DNA from: Salinispora mooreana
GTDB taxonomy: Bacteria; Actinomycetota; Actinomycetes; Mycobacteriales; Micromonosporaceae
Assembly (NCBI RefSeq): GCF_000379065.1
Contig: NZ_KB900614.1
Location: forward strand, 518,421-582,420
DNA length: 64,000 bases
Direction of reading: 5' to 3'
Shown piece after piece: positions 1 to 7,179 of the stretch; the stretch's first letter is position 1, and each line of letters begins with the position of its first letter. The notes under the pieces are model-generated. The model was not told the origin of the DNA and made no database searches. It saw only the letters and a list, made by a program, of their open reading frames with translations. Made by a program: the position numbers and the translations under genes.

Positions 1-1
1 G

Positions 2-610
2 GCCCGCTACCTGACCGCCGTTGGTCGTGACGTCGAGCTACCCGAGACGCAGCTGGAGTTCACGGCCGCGAGTCGGCGCCTGACGGTGACCGGAGGCGGG
101 TCCCGCAAGGAGGTGAAGGACGCGCGCTACCTCGACTTGGCGGTCGACTACGTGACCGTGAACCCGGGCCTGAGCCAAACCAAGATCGTGGCCGGGTTGG
201 AGGAGAAGCACGGTGTCGTCCGGGACGATGCCCGCGCCGCGATCCGGTACGCAGTACAGATAGGGGCCATAAGGCAAGAAAAAGTCAACAATCGGGACAC
301 AGCACACTACCTAGAAGCCGACCGCGCGGACCGCGCGGAACCCCGCGACCGCGCGGTTCCGCAACCGCGCGACCGCGCTTATATGGAAGCGCGCGGTTCG
401 GTTCGCAGCGAACAAAGATCAAAAAACAGCGACCGCGCGGTCGCCACCTTCGCCGCCCCCGCCACCACCGGCTGCCCCTGCCACCGCCACACCCACTCAC
501 AGGGCGACTGGGGCACCTGCCCACGATGCGGCAGCCGCTACCACCGACACGGCCCCGGACGGCTACGCCAATGCCCCCACTGCCACGGCCAAGGCGGCAG
601 AACGCCATGA
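2..610 (+). CDS. C-terminal part of a phage replicative ATPase (RepA/AAA_25-like), 5' end cut by window
   Basis: The reading frame is open from the first complete codon at position 2, so the gene begins outside the window. The visible start resembles the C-terminal end of RepA-like AAA_25 ATPases (GRDVELPETQLEF followed by a strand and a GGGSR turn). A winged-helix-like segment follows (NPGLSQTKIVAGLEEKHGV), as in phage replication initiators. After it comes a low-complexity linker made of repeated DRA units, then a cysteine-rich tail with CPC, CPRC and CPHC pairs that probably binds zinc. No Walker motifs are in the visible part, so the family call is inference. The DNA of the linker is unusual (see the repeat entry). 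The stop overlaps the next start in an ATGA. Confidence 0.55.
   Translation, partial: ARYLTAVGRDVELPETQLEFTAASRRLTVTGGGSRKEVKDARYLDLAVDYVTVNPGLSQTKIVAGLEEKHGVVRDDARAAIRYAVQIGAIRQEKVNNRDTAHYLEADRADRAEPRDRAVPQPRDRAYMEARGSVRSEQRSKNSDRAVATFAAPATTGCPCHRHTHSQGDWGTCPRCGSRYHRHGPGRLRQCPHCHGQGGRTP
320..444 (+). repeat. Cluster of GACCGCGCGG repeats with A-rich stretch, candidate phage origin
   Basis: Copies of GACCGCGC(GG) or its close variant lie at about 320-329, 329-338, 347-356, 363-371 and 371-378. An inverted copy sits near 389-398, and a perfect 16-base palindrome GCGACCGCGCGGTCGC lies at 429-444. An A-rich stretch (AACAAAGATCAAAAAACA, 411-428) is embedded. Repeats plus an AT-rich segment inside the gene of a replication protein is the layout of lambdoid origins. 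Whether this is an origin is inference. It could also be simple expansion of the DRA-coding linker. Confidence 0.4.
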
Positions 611-936
611 GCCACCTCCACACCACCCCCGTCAAGGTCCACACCTGCCACCGCTGCCGCACCGTCGTCCTCACCGGCTGGGCCGAAGGACTCCACACAC
701 GAGCCGACCCCACACCCCTCAACAGGGCCGGCATCATCGCCGCCATCCTCACCACCCGAACCATCTACCGACTCACCCGAACCGGCCTCATCCACCTCGA
801 CCAAGAACGCATCAAAAGCGCCAACCGCGCCCCCGTACTCCCAGAACACCACTGCGGGAACCCCACCCCCACCGAACACCACGCCACCACCACCGACGAC
901 ACCACCGAAACAACAGAAGAGGTGATCCCGTTCTAA
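607..936 (+). CDS. Small phage protein with zinc-finger-like cysteines
   Basis: A 109-residue protein. The ATG start overlaps the preceding stop (ATGA), the usual sign of translational coupling in this operon; a longer reading begins at 526 but would overlap the upstream gene by 85 bases. Near the N-terminus is a CHRC pair (VHTCHRCRTVVL) and near the C-terminus an EHHCG, which could form one zinc site. Between them is a helical region. The end is rich in Thr, Asp and Glu. I do not recognise the family. Its place between the replication ATPase and a nuclease suggests a DNA-metabolism accessory role. Confidence 0.7.
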   Translation: MSHLHTTPVKVHTCHRCRTVVLTGWAEGLHTRADPTPLNRAGIIAAILTTRTIYRLTRTGLIHLDQERIKSANRAPVLPEHHCGNPTPTEHHATTTDDTTETTEEVIPF

Positions 937-1295
937 TGAGCGCCAGCAAACGAAAAGGAACCGCCTGGGAAACCGCAGTCGTCACCTACCTACGCGACAA
1001 CGGCGCACCCCACGCCGAACGCCGCACCCTCAACGGGGCAAACGACCGCGGCGACATCGCCGGAATCCCCGGCGTCGTCATCGAATGCAAAAACGAGAAA
1101 ACCGTCACCCTCGCCGCCTACGCCGACGAAACCAGCACAGAAACCGCTAACGACGGCGCCCGAATCGGCCTTGCCTGGATCAAGCGGCGCGGCAAAACCA
1201 GCCCCGCCCACGCCTACGTCCTCCTCGACGGCGCCACCGCTGTACGTCTGCTCTCCGACGCCGGCTACATCCCCAACGGAGCCACCGATGCCTGA
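936..1295 (+). CDS. PD-(D/E)XK nuclease, Holliday-junction-resolvase or VRR-NUC-like
   Basis: A 119-residue protein whose core RGDIAGIPGVVIECKNEKT fits the PD-(D/E)XK nuclease motif: Asp in RGDI, then Glu-x-Lys in the next strand. The N-terminus (SKRKGTAWETAVVTYLRDNG) matches the first helix of small phage endonucleases annotated as resolvases or VRR-NUC proteins. Such enzymes cut branched DNA during phage replication and packaging. Start and stop overlap both neighbours (TAATG at 934-938), placing it in one transcript with the replication and methyltransferase genes. Nuclease fold: fairly sure. Substrate: unknown. Confidence 0.78.
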   Translation: MSASKRKGTAWETAVVTYLRDNGAPHAERRTLNGANDRGDIAGIPGVVIECKNEKTVTLAAYADETSTETANDGARIGLAWIKRRGKTSPAHAYVLLDGATAVRLLSDAGYIPNGATDA

Positions 1296-1770
1296 GCCCA
1301 CCCGCCTACCCATCTACGGCGAATGCCGCCACGACCACCACGCCACCACCACCGCCCCCGACGACTGCCAGCAGGCGCTCGAAACCCTCACCGACGTGTG
1401 GGCCGCCCTCAACCGCGCCGGCTGCCACAACCCCCTCGCCACCGCCGCCGAACTCGTCGACCAACTCGCCGCCGAGCGCGACAGCTTCCGCCATGCCCTC
1501 TCCGTCGCGGGTGACCTCATCGTCGAGATCCGCGACGACACAAAGCGCACCGACCAAGAGCGCGTGTCTGCATGGGACATCCTCGGTTCCCGGCCCAGCA
1601 GCGCGCACGACGCGGGCACCCTGATCCGCTACTGCGTCTACCCGGGATGTCGCCGGAGTTATCGCGCAGATGTCGGCCCATCGGATCGGGGCTGGATGCG
1701 TCTGCGTGGCCTCACGGTGCTCTGCCCGGACCACAGCACCGCCGCCGCCGGCAGCACGCAGGAGGGCTGA
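1288..1770 (+). CDS. Phage hypothetical protein with C-terminal zinc-ribbon-like motif
   Basis: A 160-residue protein starting at the ATG that overlaps the nuclease stop. The first half is an alpha-helical segment (residues about 25-90). The C-terminal half has YCVYPGCRRSY followed about 25 residues later by LCPDHS, a C-x4-C then C-x2-H arrangement that could coordinate zinc. It sits directly upstream of the methyltransferase (3-base gap), so it probably belongs to the same operon. No family recognised; a DNA-binding accessory protein is a guess. Confidence 0.7.
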   Translation: MPEPTRLPIYGECRHDHHATTTAPDDCQQALETLTDVWAALNRAGCHNPLATAAELVDQLAAERDSFRHALSVAGDLIVEIRDDTKRTDQERVSAWDILGSRPSSAHDAGTLIRYCVYPGCRRSYRADVGPSDRGWMRLRGLTVLCPDHSTAAAGSTQEG

Positions 1771-1773
1771 CTG

Positions 1774-3366
1774 GTGCTGACCATCACCGACCTGTTCTGC
1801 GGCGCCGGCGGGTCGTCCTCCGGCGCGATCCAGGTGCCCGGGGTGCGGGTGCGCATGGCCGCGAACCACTGGCGACTCGCGGTGGACACGCACAACACCA
1901 ACCACCCCGACGCCGATCACGACTGCGCGGACATCTCCCAGACCGACCCGCGCCGCTACCCGGCCACCGACATCCTGTGGGCATCCCCGGAGTGCACCAA
2001 CCACTCACAGGCCAAGGGCAAGCGGCGCGGCGACCGGCAACCCGACCTGTTCGACCAGACGTTGCCCGACGAGGCCGCCGAGCGGTCCCGGGCGACCATG
2101 TGGGACGTCTGCCGGTTCGTGGAAGCGATGAAGCTGCGCGGGCGGCCGTACCGGGCGTTCATCGTGGAAAACGTCGTGGACGTGCGGCAGTGGCTGTACT
2201 TCGACGCCTGGGCCACGGCGCTGCGCACCGCCGGCTACTGCCTGCACTTCGTCTACCTGAACTCGATGTTCGCCCAAGCCATCGGCGACGGCGCGCCGCA
2301 GTCGCGGGACCGCTGGTACGCCGTCGGGCACCTGACCGGCGACCGCTGCCCCGACCTCAACCGGTGGACCCGCCCCGCCGCGTGGTGCCCCCGCTGCGAG
2401 AAGACCGTCCGGGCGGTGCAGGCGTGGAAGCGGCCCGACGCGCCGTGGGGCCGCTACCGCCAGCAGTACGTCTACCGGTGCCCCACCGCCCGCTGCCACA
2501 TCGAGGTCATGCCGGGGGTGCTGCCGGCCGCCGCCGCGATCGACTGGACGTTGCCCGGCGAGCGCATCGGCGACCGCACCCGCCCCTTGGCCGCGAAGAC
2601 CATCGCCCGCATCGAGGCCGGGCTCAAGCGGCACGCCGGGCAGCGGTTCGTCACCATCCACCGCGGCGGCCCGCACGAGCGGCGCACCACCGCGCCGGAG
2701 GTGCCGCTGCCGACGCTGACCGCCTCCGGCAACCACCTCGGACTCGTCAACACGATGCTCGTGCCCGCCGGTGGGACCTGGAACGACGAAGCCCGCACCG
2801 TCGCCGAGCCGTTCCGCACCCGCACCACCCGCGACACCGAGGCGCTGGTGGTGCCGATGCGGGCGAACAACACCGCCAAGCCCGCCCACGCCGCGCCGCT
2901 GGACACCGTGGCGGCGGCCGGTAACCACCACGCCCTCGTCATGCGCAACATGACCGCCCGGGGCTGCCCCGGGCAGATGTCCACCCCGGTCGGTGAGCCG
3001 CTGCGCACGCAGACCGCATCGTCGGTGCAGTCGCTGATCCGCTGGGATCACCTGCTCGTGCCCTACTACGGCAACGGCCACGCCCGACCCGTCGGCCAGC
3101 CCGCCGGCACAGTGACCACCGTCGACCGCAACGCCCTCGTGGGCGCCGCCGACGTCGGGGTCGACGACTGCACGTTCCGCATGCTGGAGCCCCACGAGAT
3201 CCAGGCCGCGATGGCGTTCGACGCCGGTTACCGGGTGCTCGGCAACAAACGCGAGAGGGTGCGCCAACTCGGCAACGCCGTCACACCACCTACCGCCCGC
3301 GACTTGATCGCGGCCGTTGCCGAAGCCATCACCGGCCATTCCCCACGACCGGAGGCCATCCCGTGA
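1774..3366 (+). CDS. C5-cytosine DNA methyltransferase (phage-encoded)
   Basis: A 530-residue enzyme with a GTG start, transferring methyl from S-adenosylmethionine to cytosine. Motif I is DLFCGAGGSSSG (Asp6 onward). The catalytic motif IV reads SPEC, with the nucleophile at Cys74; most relatives have PPC or SPPC. Motif VI is VENVVD (Glu132-Asn133). The long middle holds cysteine pairs (CPRC near residue 209) and probably the target-recognition region. The C-terminus ends with motif X, RQLGNAVTPPTARDLI. It probably protects phage DNA from host restriction. No cognate restriction gene is visible, so an orphan modification enzyme is likely. Confidence 0.93.
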   Translation: MLTITDLFCGAGGSSSGAIQVPGVRVRMAANHWRLAVDTHNTNHPDADHDCADISQTDPRRYPATDILWASPECTNHSQAKGKRRGDRQPDLFDQTLPDEAAERSRATMWDVCRFVEAMKLRGRPYRAFIVENVVDVRQWLYFDAWATALRTAGYCLHFVYLNSMFAQAIGDGAPQSRDRWYAVGHLTGDRCPDLNRWTRPAAWCPRCEKTVRAVQAWKRPDAPWGRYRQQYVYRCPTARCHIEVMPGVLPAAAAIDWTLPGERIGDRTRPLAAKTIARIEAGLKRHAGQRFVTIHRGGPHERRTTAPEVPLPTLTASGNHLGLVNTMLVPAGGTWNDEARTVAEPFRTRTTRDTEALVVPMRANNTAKPAHAAPLDTVAAAGNHHALVMRNMTARGCPGQMSTPVGEPLRTQTASSVQSLIRWDHLLVPYYGNGHARPVGQPAGTVTTVDRNALVGAADVGVDDCTFRMLEPHEIQAAMAFDAGYRVLGNKRERVRQLGNAVTPPTARDLIAAVAEAITGHSPRPEAIP

Positions 3367-3989
3367 CACCGCACCACCTGCACGCCACCGCCGCCGCCTG
3401 GTCCATCCACACCGCCAGACAACACCTGAACGCGCTCGCCACCACCGAGGCCCGGCACCGAGGCGACACCCTCACCGCCGCCGCCCCCATCCTGCGCAGC
3501 CCCATCCACGGCACCATCCACCCCATCGGCGGACACGCCGACCCTGTCGCCACGCTGACCGCCGACCGGCCCCCACCGCGCACCCAGACGTGGGCGCAGC
3601 GGACCCGACGCCTCCACGACCGGCTGACCTGGCTCGCCGACATGTACCGGCTCCCACCCGGGCGCGACCCGCTGGAGCGCATCCTCACCGCCCTACCCGG
3701 ACTCGGCCTGCCGCCCCGCGCCCTCGGCCTCCTCGCGGTGCACCTCGCCGACGAAGACGAGCTGGCCCGCGGCTGGATCGACCAACCGCCCTACCGCACG
3801 CGGATCCCCGGCGACTGCCCCGGATGCCAGCGCCGCAGCCTGGAGGCGACCACCGTCGGGCCCGCCGCCGCCCGCACCGTCGTATGCTCCGCCGACTGCC
3901 GGCACACCCCCGACTGCCGCTGCCCCGGCGGGCTGGAGGGCGTACGGCACATCTGGCCCCGACATGCTGTCGTCACCGCACCACCGTGA
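3363..3989 (+). CDS. Phage hypothetical protein with cysteine-rich C-terminus
   Basis: A 208-residue protein beginning at a GTG that overlaps the methyltransferase stop by four bases, so it is probably co-translated. The middle (residues about 70-135) is helical. The C-terminal third has CPGCQRRS, then VCSADC, then CRCPGG, three cysteine pairs compatible with two zinc sites. The N-terminus is basic and rich in Thr and His. Not recognised as a named family. It is the last gene of the early rightward module before the PadR cassette. Confidence 0.7.
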   Translation: MTPHHLHATAAAWSIHTARQHLNALATTEARHRGDTLTAAAPILRSPIHGTIHPIGGHADPVATLTADRPPPRTQTWAQRTRRLHDRLTWLADMYRLPPGRDPLERILTALPGLGLPPRALGLLAVHLADEDELARGWIDQPPYRTRIPGDCPGCQRRSLEATTVGPAAARTVVCSADCRHTPDCRCPGGLEGVRHIWPRHAVVTAPP

Positions 3990-4025
3990 CCGCCGCCTGG
4001 GCGGTGATCACCTCACTGATACAGC

Positions 4026-4054
4026 TTGACGGCATATACCGTCCAACGTAATCT
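4026..4054 (+). promoter_or_regulatory. Sigma-70-type promoter with embedded palindromic operator for the PadR gene
   Basis: The -35 box is TTGACG (4026-4031), the spacer exactly 17 bases, and the -10 box TAATCT (4049-4054). A palindrome GACGGCATATACCGTC (4028-4043) fills the -35 end and spacer; its arms GACGG/CCGTC are perfect. Seven bases after the -10 box is the ATG at 4062, so the transcript would start at or next to the start codon (leaderless). The overlap of operator and promoter suggests autorepression by PadR; that is inference. Confidence 0.75.
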
Positions 4055-4061
4055 GTTCTGC

Positions 4062-4421
4062 ATGGCATCAATGCAGGAACCAACGTTCCTGATCCTCACC
4101 GCGTTGGCGACGGGGCCCAAACATGGCTACAGAGTGACCCAGGAGGTCGCCGAGATCTCCGAGGGGACGGTGAAGCTGCGGGCCGGCACCCTCTACGGAG
4201 CCCTCGACCGCCTAATGGAGCAGGAACTCATCGCGGTCGACCGCCAGGAGGTCGTTGACGGGCGGCTACGTCGCTACTACCGGCTCACCGACGCGGGCGC
4301 CGGCCGGCTTGCCGAGCGGGCCCGCCGCCTGCGCAAGCAAGCGGAAGTGGCGGAAAGCCGACTACAAGCCCGACCCGACTCGACACTCGGACTCCCCAAC
4401 GCCTTCGGTACTCCCGCATGA
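4062..4421 (+). CDS. PadR-family transcriptional regulator
   Basis: A 119-residue winged-helix repressor. The PadR signature is clear: FLILTALATGPKHGYRV, then VKLRAGTLYGALDRL (recognition helix) and the wing RRYYRLTDAG, followed by a C-terminal helix for dimerisation. The start chosen is the ATG at 4062, which coincides with the expected transcription start (no ribosome binding site visible); an in-frame ATG lies at 4071. It overlaps the next gene by four bases (ATGA). PadR proteins often pair with a membrane protein, as here. It is not a phage structural or replication function, so it is probably cargo. Confidence 0.92.
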   Translation: MASMQEPTFLILTALATGPKHGYRVTQEVAEISEGTVKLRAGTLYGALDRLMEQELIAVDRQEVVDGRLRRYYRLTDAGAGRLAERARRLRKQAEVAESRLQARPDSTLGLPNAFGTPA

Positions 4422-5476
4422 CCGCCTCGGGGGAGGTCATACCAGAGCACACCGAATTAGAACGCTGGCACCGGCGACTCTTGTGGGCATACCCGATCGG
4501 CTACCGCCGGACCCACGGCCAGGAAATCCTCACCACGCTGATGGACTCCGCCGAACCGGGCCAACGAAAGCCCCACCAGGCCGACGTAGCGGACCTGCTA
4601 CGCGGAGCACTACGGCAGTGGTTCCGACTACCAACCGGCAAATCAGCCGTCATAGCAGCCGTACTAACGGCCATGACCCTCGGCGCCGTGGGCGCAGCCT
4701 CGGCCTCCTGGCTGGCATGGCACACAACTGTCGATCTCCCGTCGGACACAGCAGCCGTACAGACCGCCGAAACCGTCAGCGGAGTCCCACTGACCACACC
4801 GGAAGTCCACCGATATGACAGCCCGCGGACGCTCTGGCGCGGGGTGACCGTGTCCGCCGCGCAACCGCTCTCAGTCCCGAATTGGTCAGTTGACCATGCG
4901 CAGGAACGACTGCGGGCCGACGGCTGGACGAGCGGGCCCGTCACGACCATTTCCGACTCAAGCCGAAATGAGGGATGGGACGAGCGACGGGAAAAACTCG
5001 TCCAAAGGTTTCAGGCGACCCGGGGTGGCCTTGTGCTCACCGCCACCACGGTTACCACCCCTTCCGGTACGGTCCTGTCAACCGGAGAGATCTCCCCGGC
5101 GCAACCGACGTGGGAACCGGGAGCTATCCTGCTGGGCTGGCTCGTTGGAGCGGGCACCGGCTGGGTCCTTACCGGCTGGACGATGTACCGCCTCCGACGT
5201 CGGTCGCTACCGCACCGGCTGGCGGCTTTCGCGCTCGGCATCACCGCACTCGGATTCGCCGCCACATCCACCGTCAGCCTGTACGGGACGCTGGCCGAGC
5301 CCGTATTCACTGACCCCCCTGGCATCTACCCCTTCGCTCCGACATATCGATGGATAGTGGTTAGTCCCGCCGCTGAATATGTCGGCGTAGCACTGGTCAT
5401 CGGACTCACGATCCTCGTCCTAGCGGCCACGGGCCGCAACCAGACCACAGTGCAGCCCACGGCAACGACAACCTAG
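4418..5476 (+). CDS. PadR-associated membrane protein (HAAS-like N-terminus)
   Basis: A 352-residue membrane protein, co-translated with PadR. The N-terminus (LERWHRRLLWAYPIGYRRTHG, continuing to an ADLLRGAL helix) matches the cytoplasmic prefix found in actinobacterial proteins linked to PadR regulators. One membrane segment follows near residues 75-100, then an extracytoplasmic domain of about 150 residues, then two or three membrane segments from about residue 230 to the end. Probably it senses or responds to envelope conditions under PadR control. The precise role is unknown. Confidence 0.75.
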   Translation: MTASGEVIPEHTELERWHRRLLWAYPIGYRRTHGQEILTTLMDSAEPGQRKPHQADVADLLRGALRQWFRLPTGKSAVIAAVLTAMTLGAVGAASASWLAWHTTVDLPSDTAAVQTAETVSGVPLTTPEVHRYDSPRTLWRGVTVSAAQPLSVPNWSVDHAQERLRADGWTSGPVTTISDSSRNEGWDERREKLVQRFQATRGGLVLTATTVTTPSGTVLSTGEISPAQPTWEPGAILLGWLVGAGTGWVLTGWTMYRLRRRSLPHRLAAFALGITALGFAATSTVSLYGTLAEPVFTDPPGIYPFAPTYRWIVVSPAAEYVGVALVIGLTILVLAATGRNQTTVQPTATTT

Positions 5477-5479
5477 AGC

Positions 5480-5524
5480 GGCCCCGGGTTCAGCCCGCCG
5501 CACTCGCCGGCTGAACCCGGGGCC
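5480..5524 (+). terminator. Strong hairpin terminator after the PadR cassette
   Basis: Perfect 16-base arms at 5480-5495 (GGCCCCGGGTTCAGCC) and 5509-5524, with a 13-base loop. There is no U-run, as is common for actinobacterial terminators. It isolates the PadR cassette from the phage genes that follow. Confidence 0.8.
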
Positions 5525-5596
5525 ACCGCCACTGCTAGAGGAGAGGCCACCCGTCCTCACCGTGCCGCCCTATGCACAGGGACATACGCTCGAATC

Positions 5597-5866
5597 ATGA
5601 TCAGTCTTGTCGGTCACCGCTACGGCACCGCCGCGCAGATCGCCCACGCCCTCGGCCCCGACATCACCGCCGCCCGCGTGCGTGACTGGGCCCGCCGGTC
5701 CCGCGACTCCGGTGACAGGCTGCACGGCCTCCTGCCCGCCCACCACCTACCCGGGCAAGGACGCGGCACCACCTGGTACCGCTACGACCAGGCCGCCCAC
5801 GTGGAGATGCTCACCCGCACCACCGGCCGGGGCCGCACGCGTGTCGAGTTGACGAGAGCCGCCTAA
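5597..5866 (+). CDS. Small phage helix-turn-helix-like protein
   Basis: An 89-residue basic protein. The segment GTAAQIAHALGPDITAARVRDWARR looks like a helix-turn-helix in which the second helix reads the DNA, as in MerR-like or excisionase-like proteins, and GTTWYRYDQAAHVE resembles the wing that follows. It lies just upstream of the packaging module. Excisionase, small terminase accessory or early regulator are all possible. Family not certain. Confidence 0.6.
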   Translation: MISLVGHRYGTAAQIAHALGPDITAARVRDWARRSRDSGDRLHGLLPAHHLPGQGRGTTWYRYDQAAHVEMLTRTTGRGRTRVELTRAA

Positions 5867-5908
5867 CCGAGCAATCATGTTTTCACACATCCACCGCACA
5901 GGCGGAGT

Positions 5909-6604
5909 GTGCCCAAGCCCCGATACCATGCACATGTGTGGAACTTTCGTCGGCCGCCGACGGGTTTGAGCAGACGTGCTCGCTCGTTCGTCGACGTTCA
6001 CGGAGTGTGGCTCGATGCGCCGCCGGTGAGCCAGTTTCGAGGCGCATGGCAGAAGGCGCAGGTTCCTGACGAGGTCATCGACCGCGCCGAGGCGTATCAG
6101 GCCCGGTGGGGTGGTCTTGTCCTGCCGTCCGCGCCGGGCATACCCGAAGATGCGGCGGGTCCACGGATGCTCAGCGTGGACACGCCGGAGTGGGAAGACA
6201 CGTTTGCTCCCAAGGGGTGGCTTTTCGAGGCCGGTCCACAACGCACTGCTGTGCCGTATTCGTTCCTGATCGGACCGGACGGCACGATCGGAATCGCCGG
6301 TGGCGACGATGGGCAGTGGATCCCGTTGTATTGCAGCATCGACGGGTGGGTTGAGGCCCTGGCTCTGGCATGGGCGGCGATGGACATCGCGGACACGGTC
6401 ACCAGGCTGACCGGTTCGGCCGTCGACCAGCTCGACCTGAACACCATGCAACCGGTCGCAGAGGTTGGTGGCATTACCAACGGCTGGTGGTATCGGCCGG
6501 GTCTGCTCGTTGCCGTGTACGCGGGCGAGTCAGCGCTGTTCGCGAGGCCGGACTACCGCACCGCCTACCTGTACGCCGGCAACATCGATGAGCAGTGGTT
6601 GTAA
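5909..6604 (+). CDS. Putative SUKH-like (SMI1/KNR4-type) protein
   Basis: A 231-residue protein. The GTG at 5909 gives the longest frame; a GTG at 5936 lies seven bases after a TACCAT and would allow a leaderless start. The pattern of a helix, YQARWGGLVLP, an aromatic-rich middle (KGWLFEAG), then FLIGPDGTIGIAGGDDGQWIPLYCSIDGWVEAL resembles SUKH proteins, which often act as toxin immunity proteins. The resemblance is by pattern only. It sits alone between the PadR cassette and the terminase genes. It may be cargo for toxin immunity or unrelated. Confidence 0.5.
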   Translation: MPKPRYHAHVWNFRRPPTGLSRRARSFVDVHGVWLDAPPVSQFRGAWQKAQVPDEVIDRAEAYQARWGGLVLPSAPGIPEDAAGPRMLSVDTPEWEDTFAPKGWLFEAGPQRTAVPYSFLIGPDGTIGIAGGDDGQWIPLYCSIDGWVEALALAWAAMDIADTVTRLTGSAVDQLDLNTMQPVAEVGGITNGWWYRPGLLVAVYAGESALFARPDYRTAYLYAGNIDEQWL

Positions 6605-6666
6605 CGCCGCTACGACATCTGCACGTGGAGGCGGGCAGGTCGCAGACCGGGACGGAGCGACACACC

Positions 6667-7179
6667 ATGACCGCCCGACCAGTCACCCAGGCCGACTACG
6701 ACCGGGTCCGCGAACTGCACGGCCAGGGCCTGTCGCGCAACGAGATCGGCCGGACAATCGGCCGTTCGGGACGCACCATCAGTCGCCTCGCTCAGGAGCT
6801 GGGTCTGTCCTTCGAGCGGTCCGGCGCGACCGCCAAGGCCACCGAAGCCTGCAAAGCCGACGGCGCTGCCCGCCGCGCACAACTCCACGTTGACGCCCTC
6901 CAAGCCGCCCAGAAACTCATGGCACAAATGTTCGCTCCGGCCCTGGTCTACAACTTCGGCGGTCGGGAAAACGACTACAACTCGACCACGTTGGAAGAGC
7001 CGCCGTTCGCCGACAAACGCAACATCGCCAACGCGATCCAGGCCCTTGCGGGCACGGCGCTCAAGCTGGCCGAGTACGACAAGGCCGCCGGCAGCGACGA
7101 CGAAAAGGGCATGCTGTTGGAGCTGCGCGACCAGCTACGCGCCGCCCGCGACCAGGCGGGGTCCACCGATGGTGGTTAA
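6667..7179 (+). CDS. Terminase small subunit
   Basis: A 170-residue protein starting at ATG 6667. Its N-terminus is a helix-turn-helix (YDRVRELHGQGLSRNEIGRT, then the recognition helix SGRTISRLAQELG), the part by which small terminases recognise the packaging site on phage DNA. The rest is helical and charged, suited to ring assembly. It overlaps the large terminase by 11 bases, the usual pairing. The call rests on the helix-turn-helix plus position. Confidence 0.8.
   Translation: MTARPVTQADYDRVRELHGQGLSRNEIGRTIGRSGRTISRLAQELGLSFERSGATAKATEACKADGAARRAQLHVDALQAAQKLMAQMFAPALVYNFGGRENDYNSTTLEEPPFADKRNIANAIQALAGTALKLAEYDKAAGSDDEKGMLLELRDQLRAARDQAGSTDGG

Noticed and set aside
1572..2924. Long + strand frame across the methyltransferase
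   Set aside because: Its Arg/Pro-rich translation is a shadow of the methyltransferase frame; no motif.
2005..3369. Long - strand frame antisense to the methyltransferase
   Set aside because: Gly/Val-rich antisense shadow typical of GC-rich DNA.
5747..6451. - strand frame opposite the SUKH-like gene
   Set aside because: No ribosome binding site or motif; the + frame has better codon pattern.
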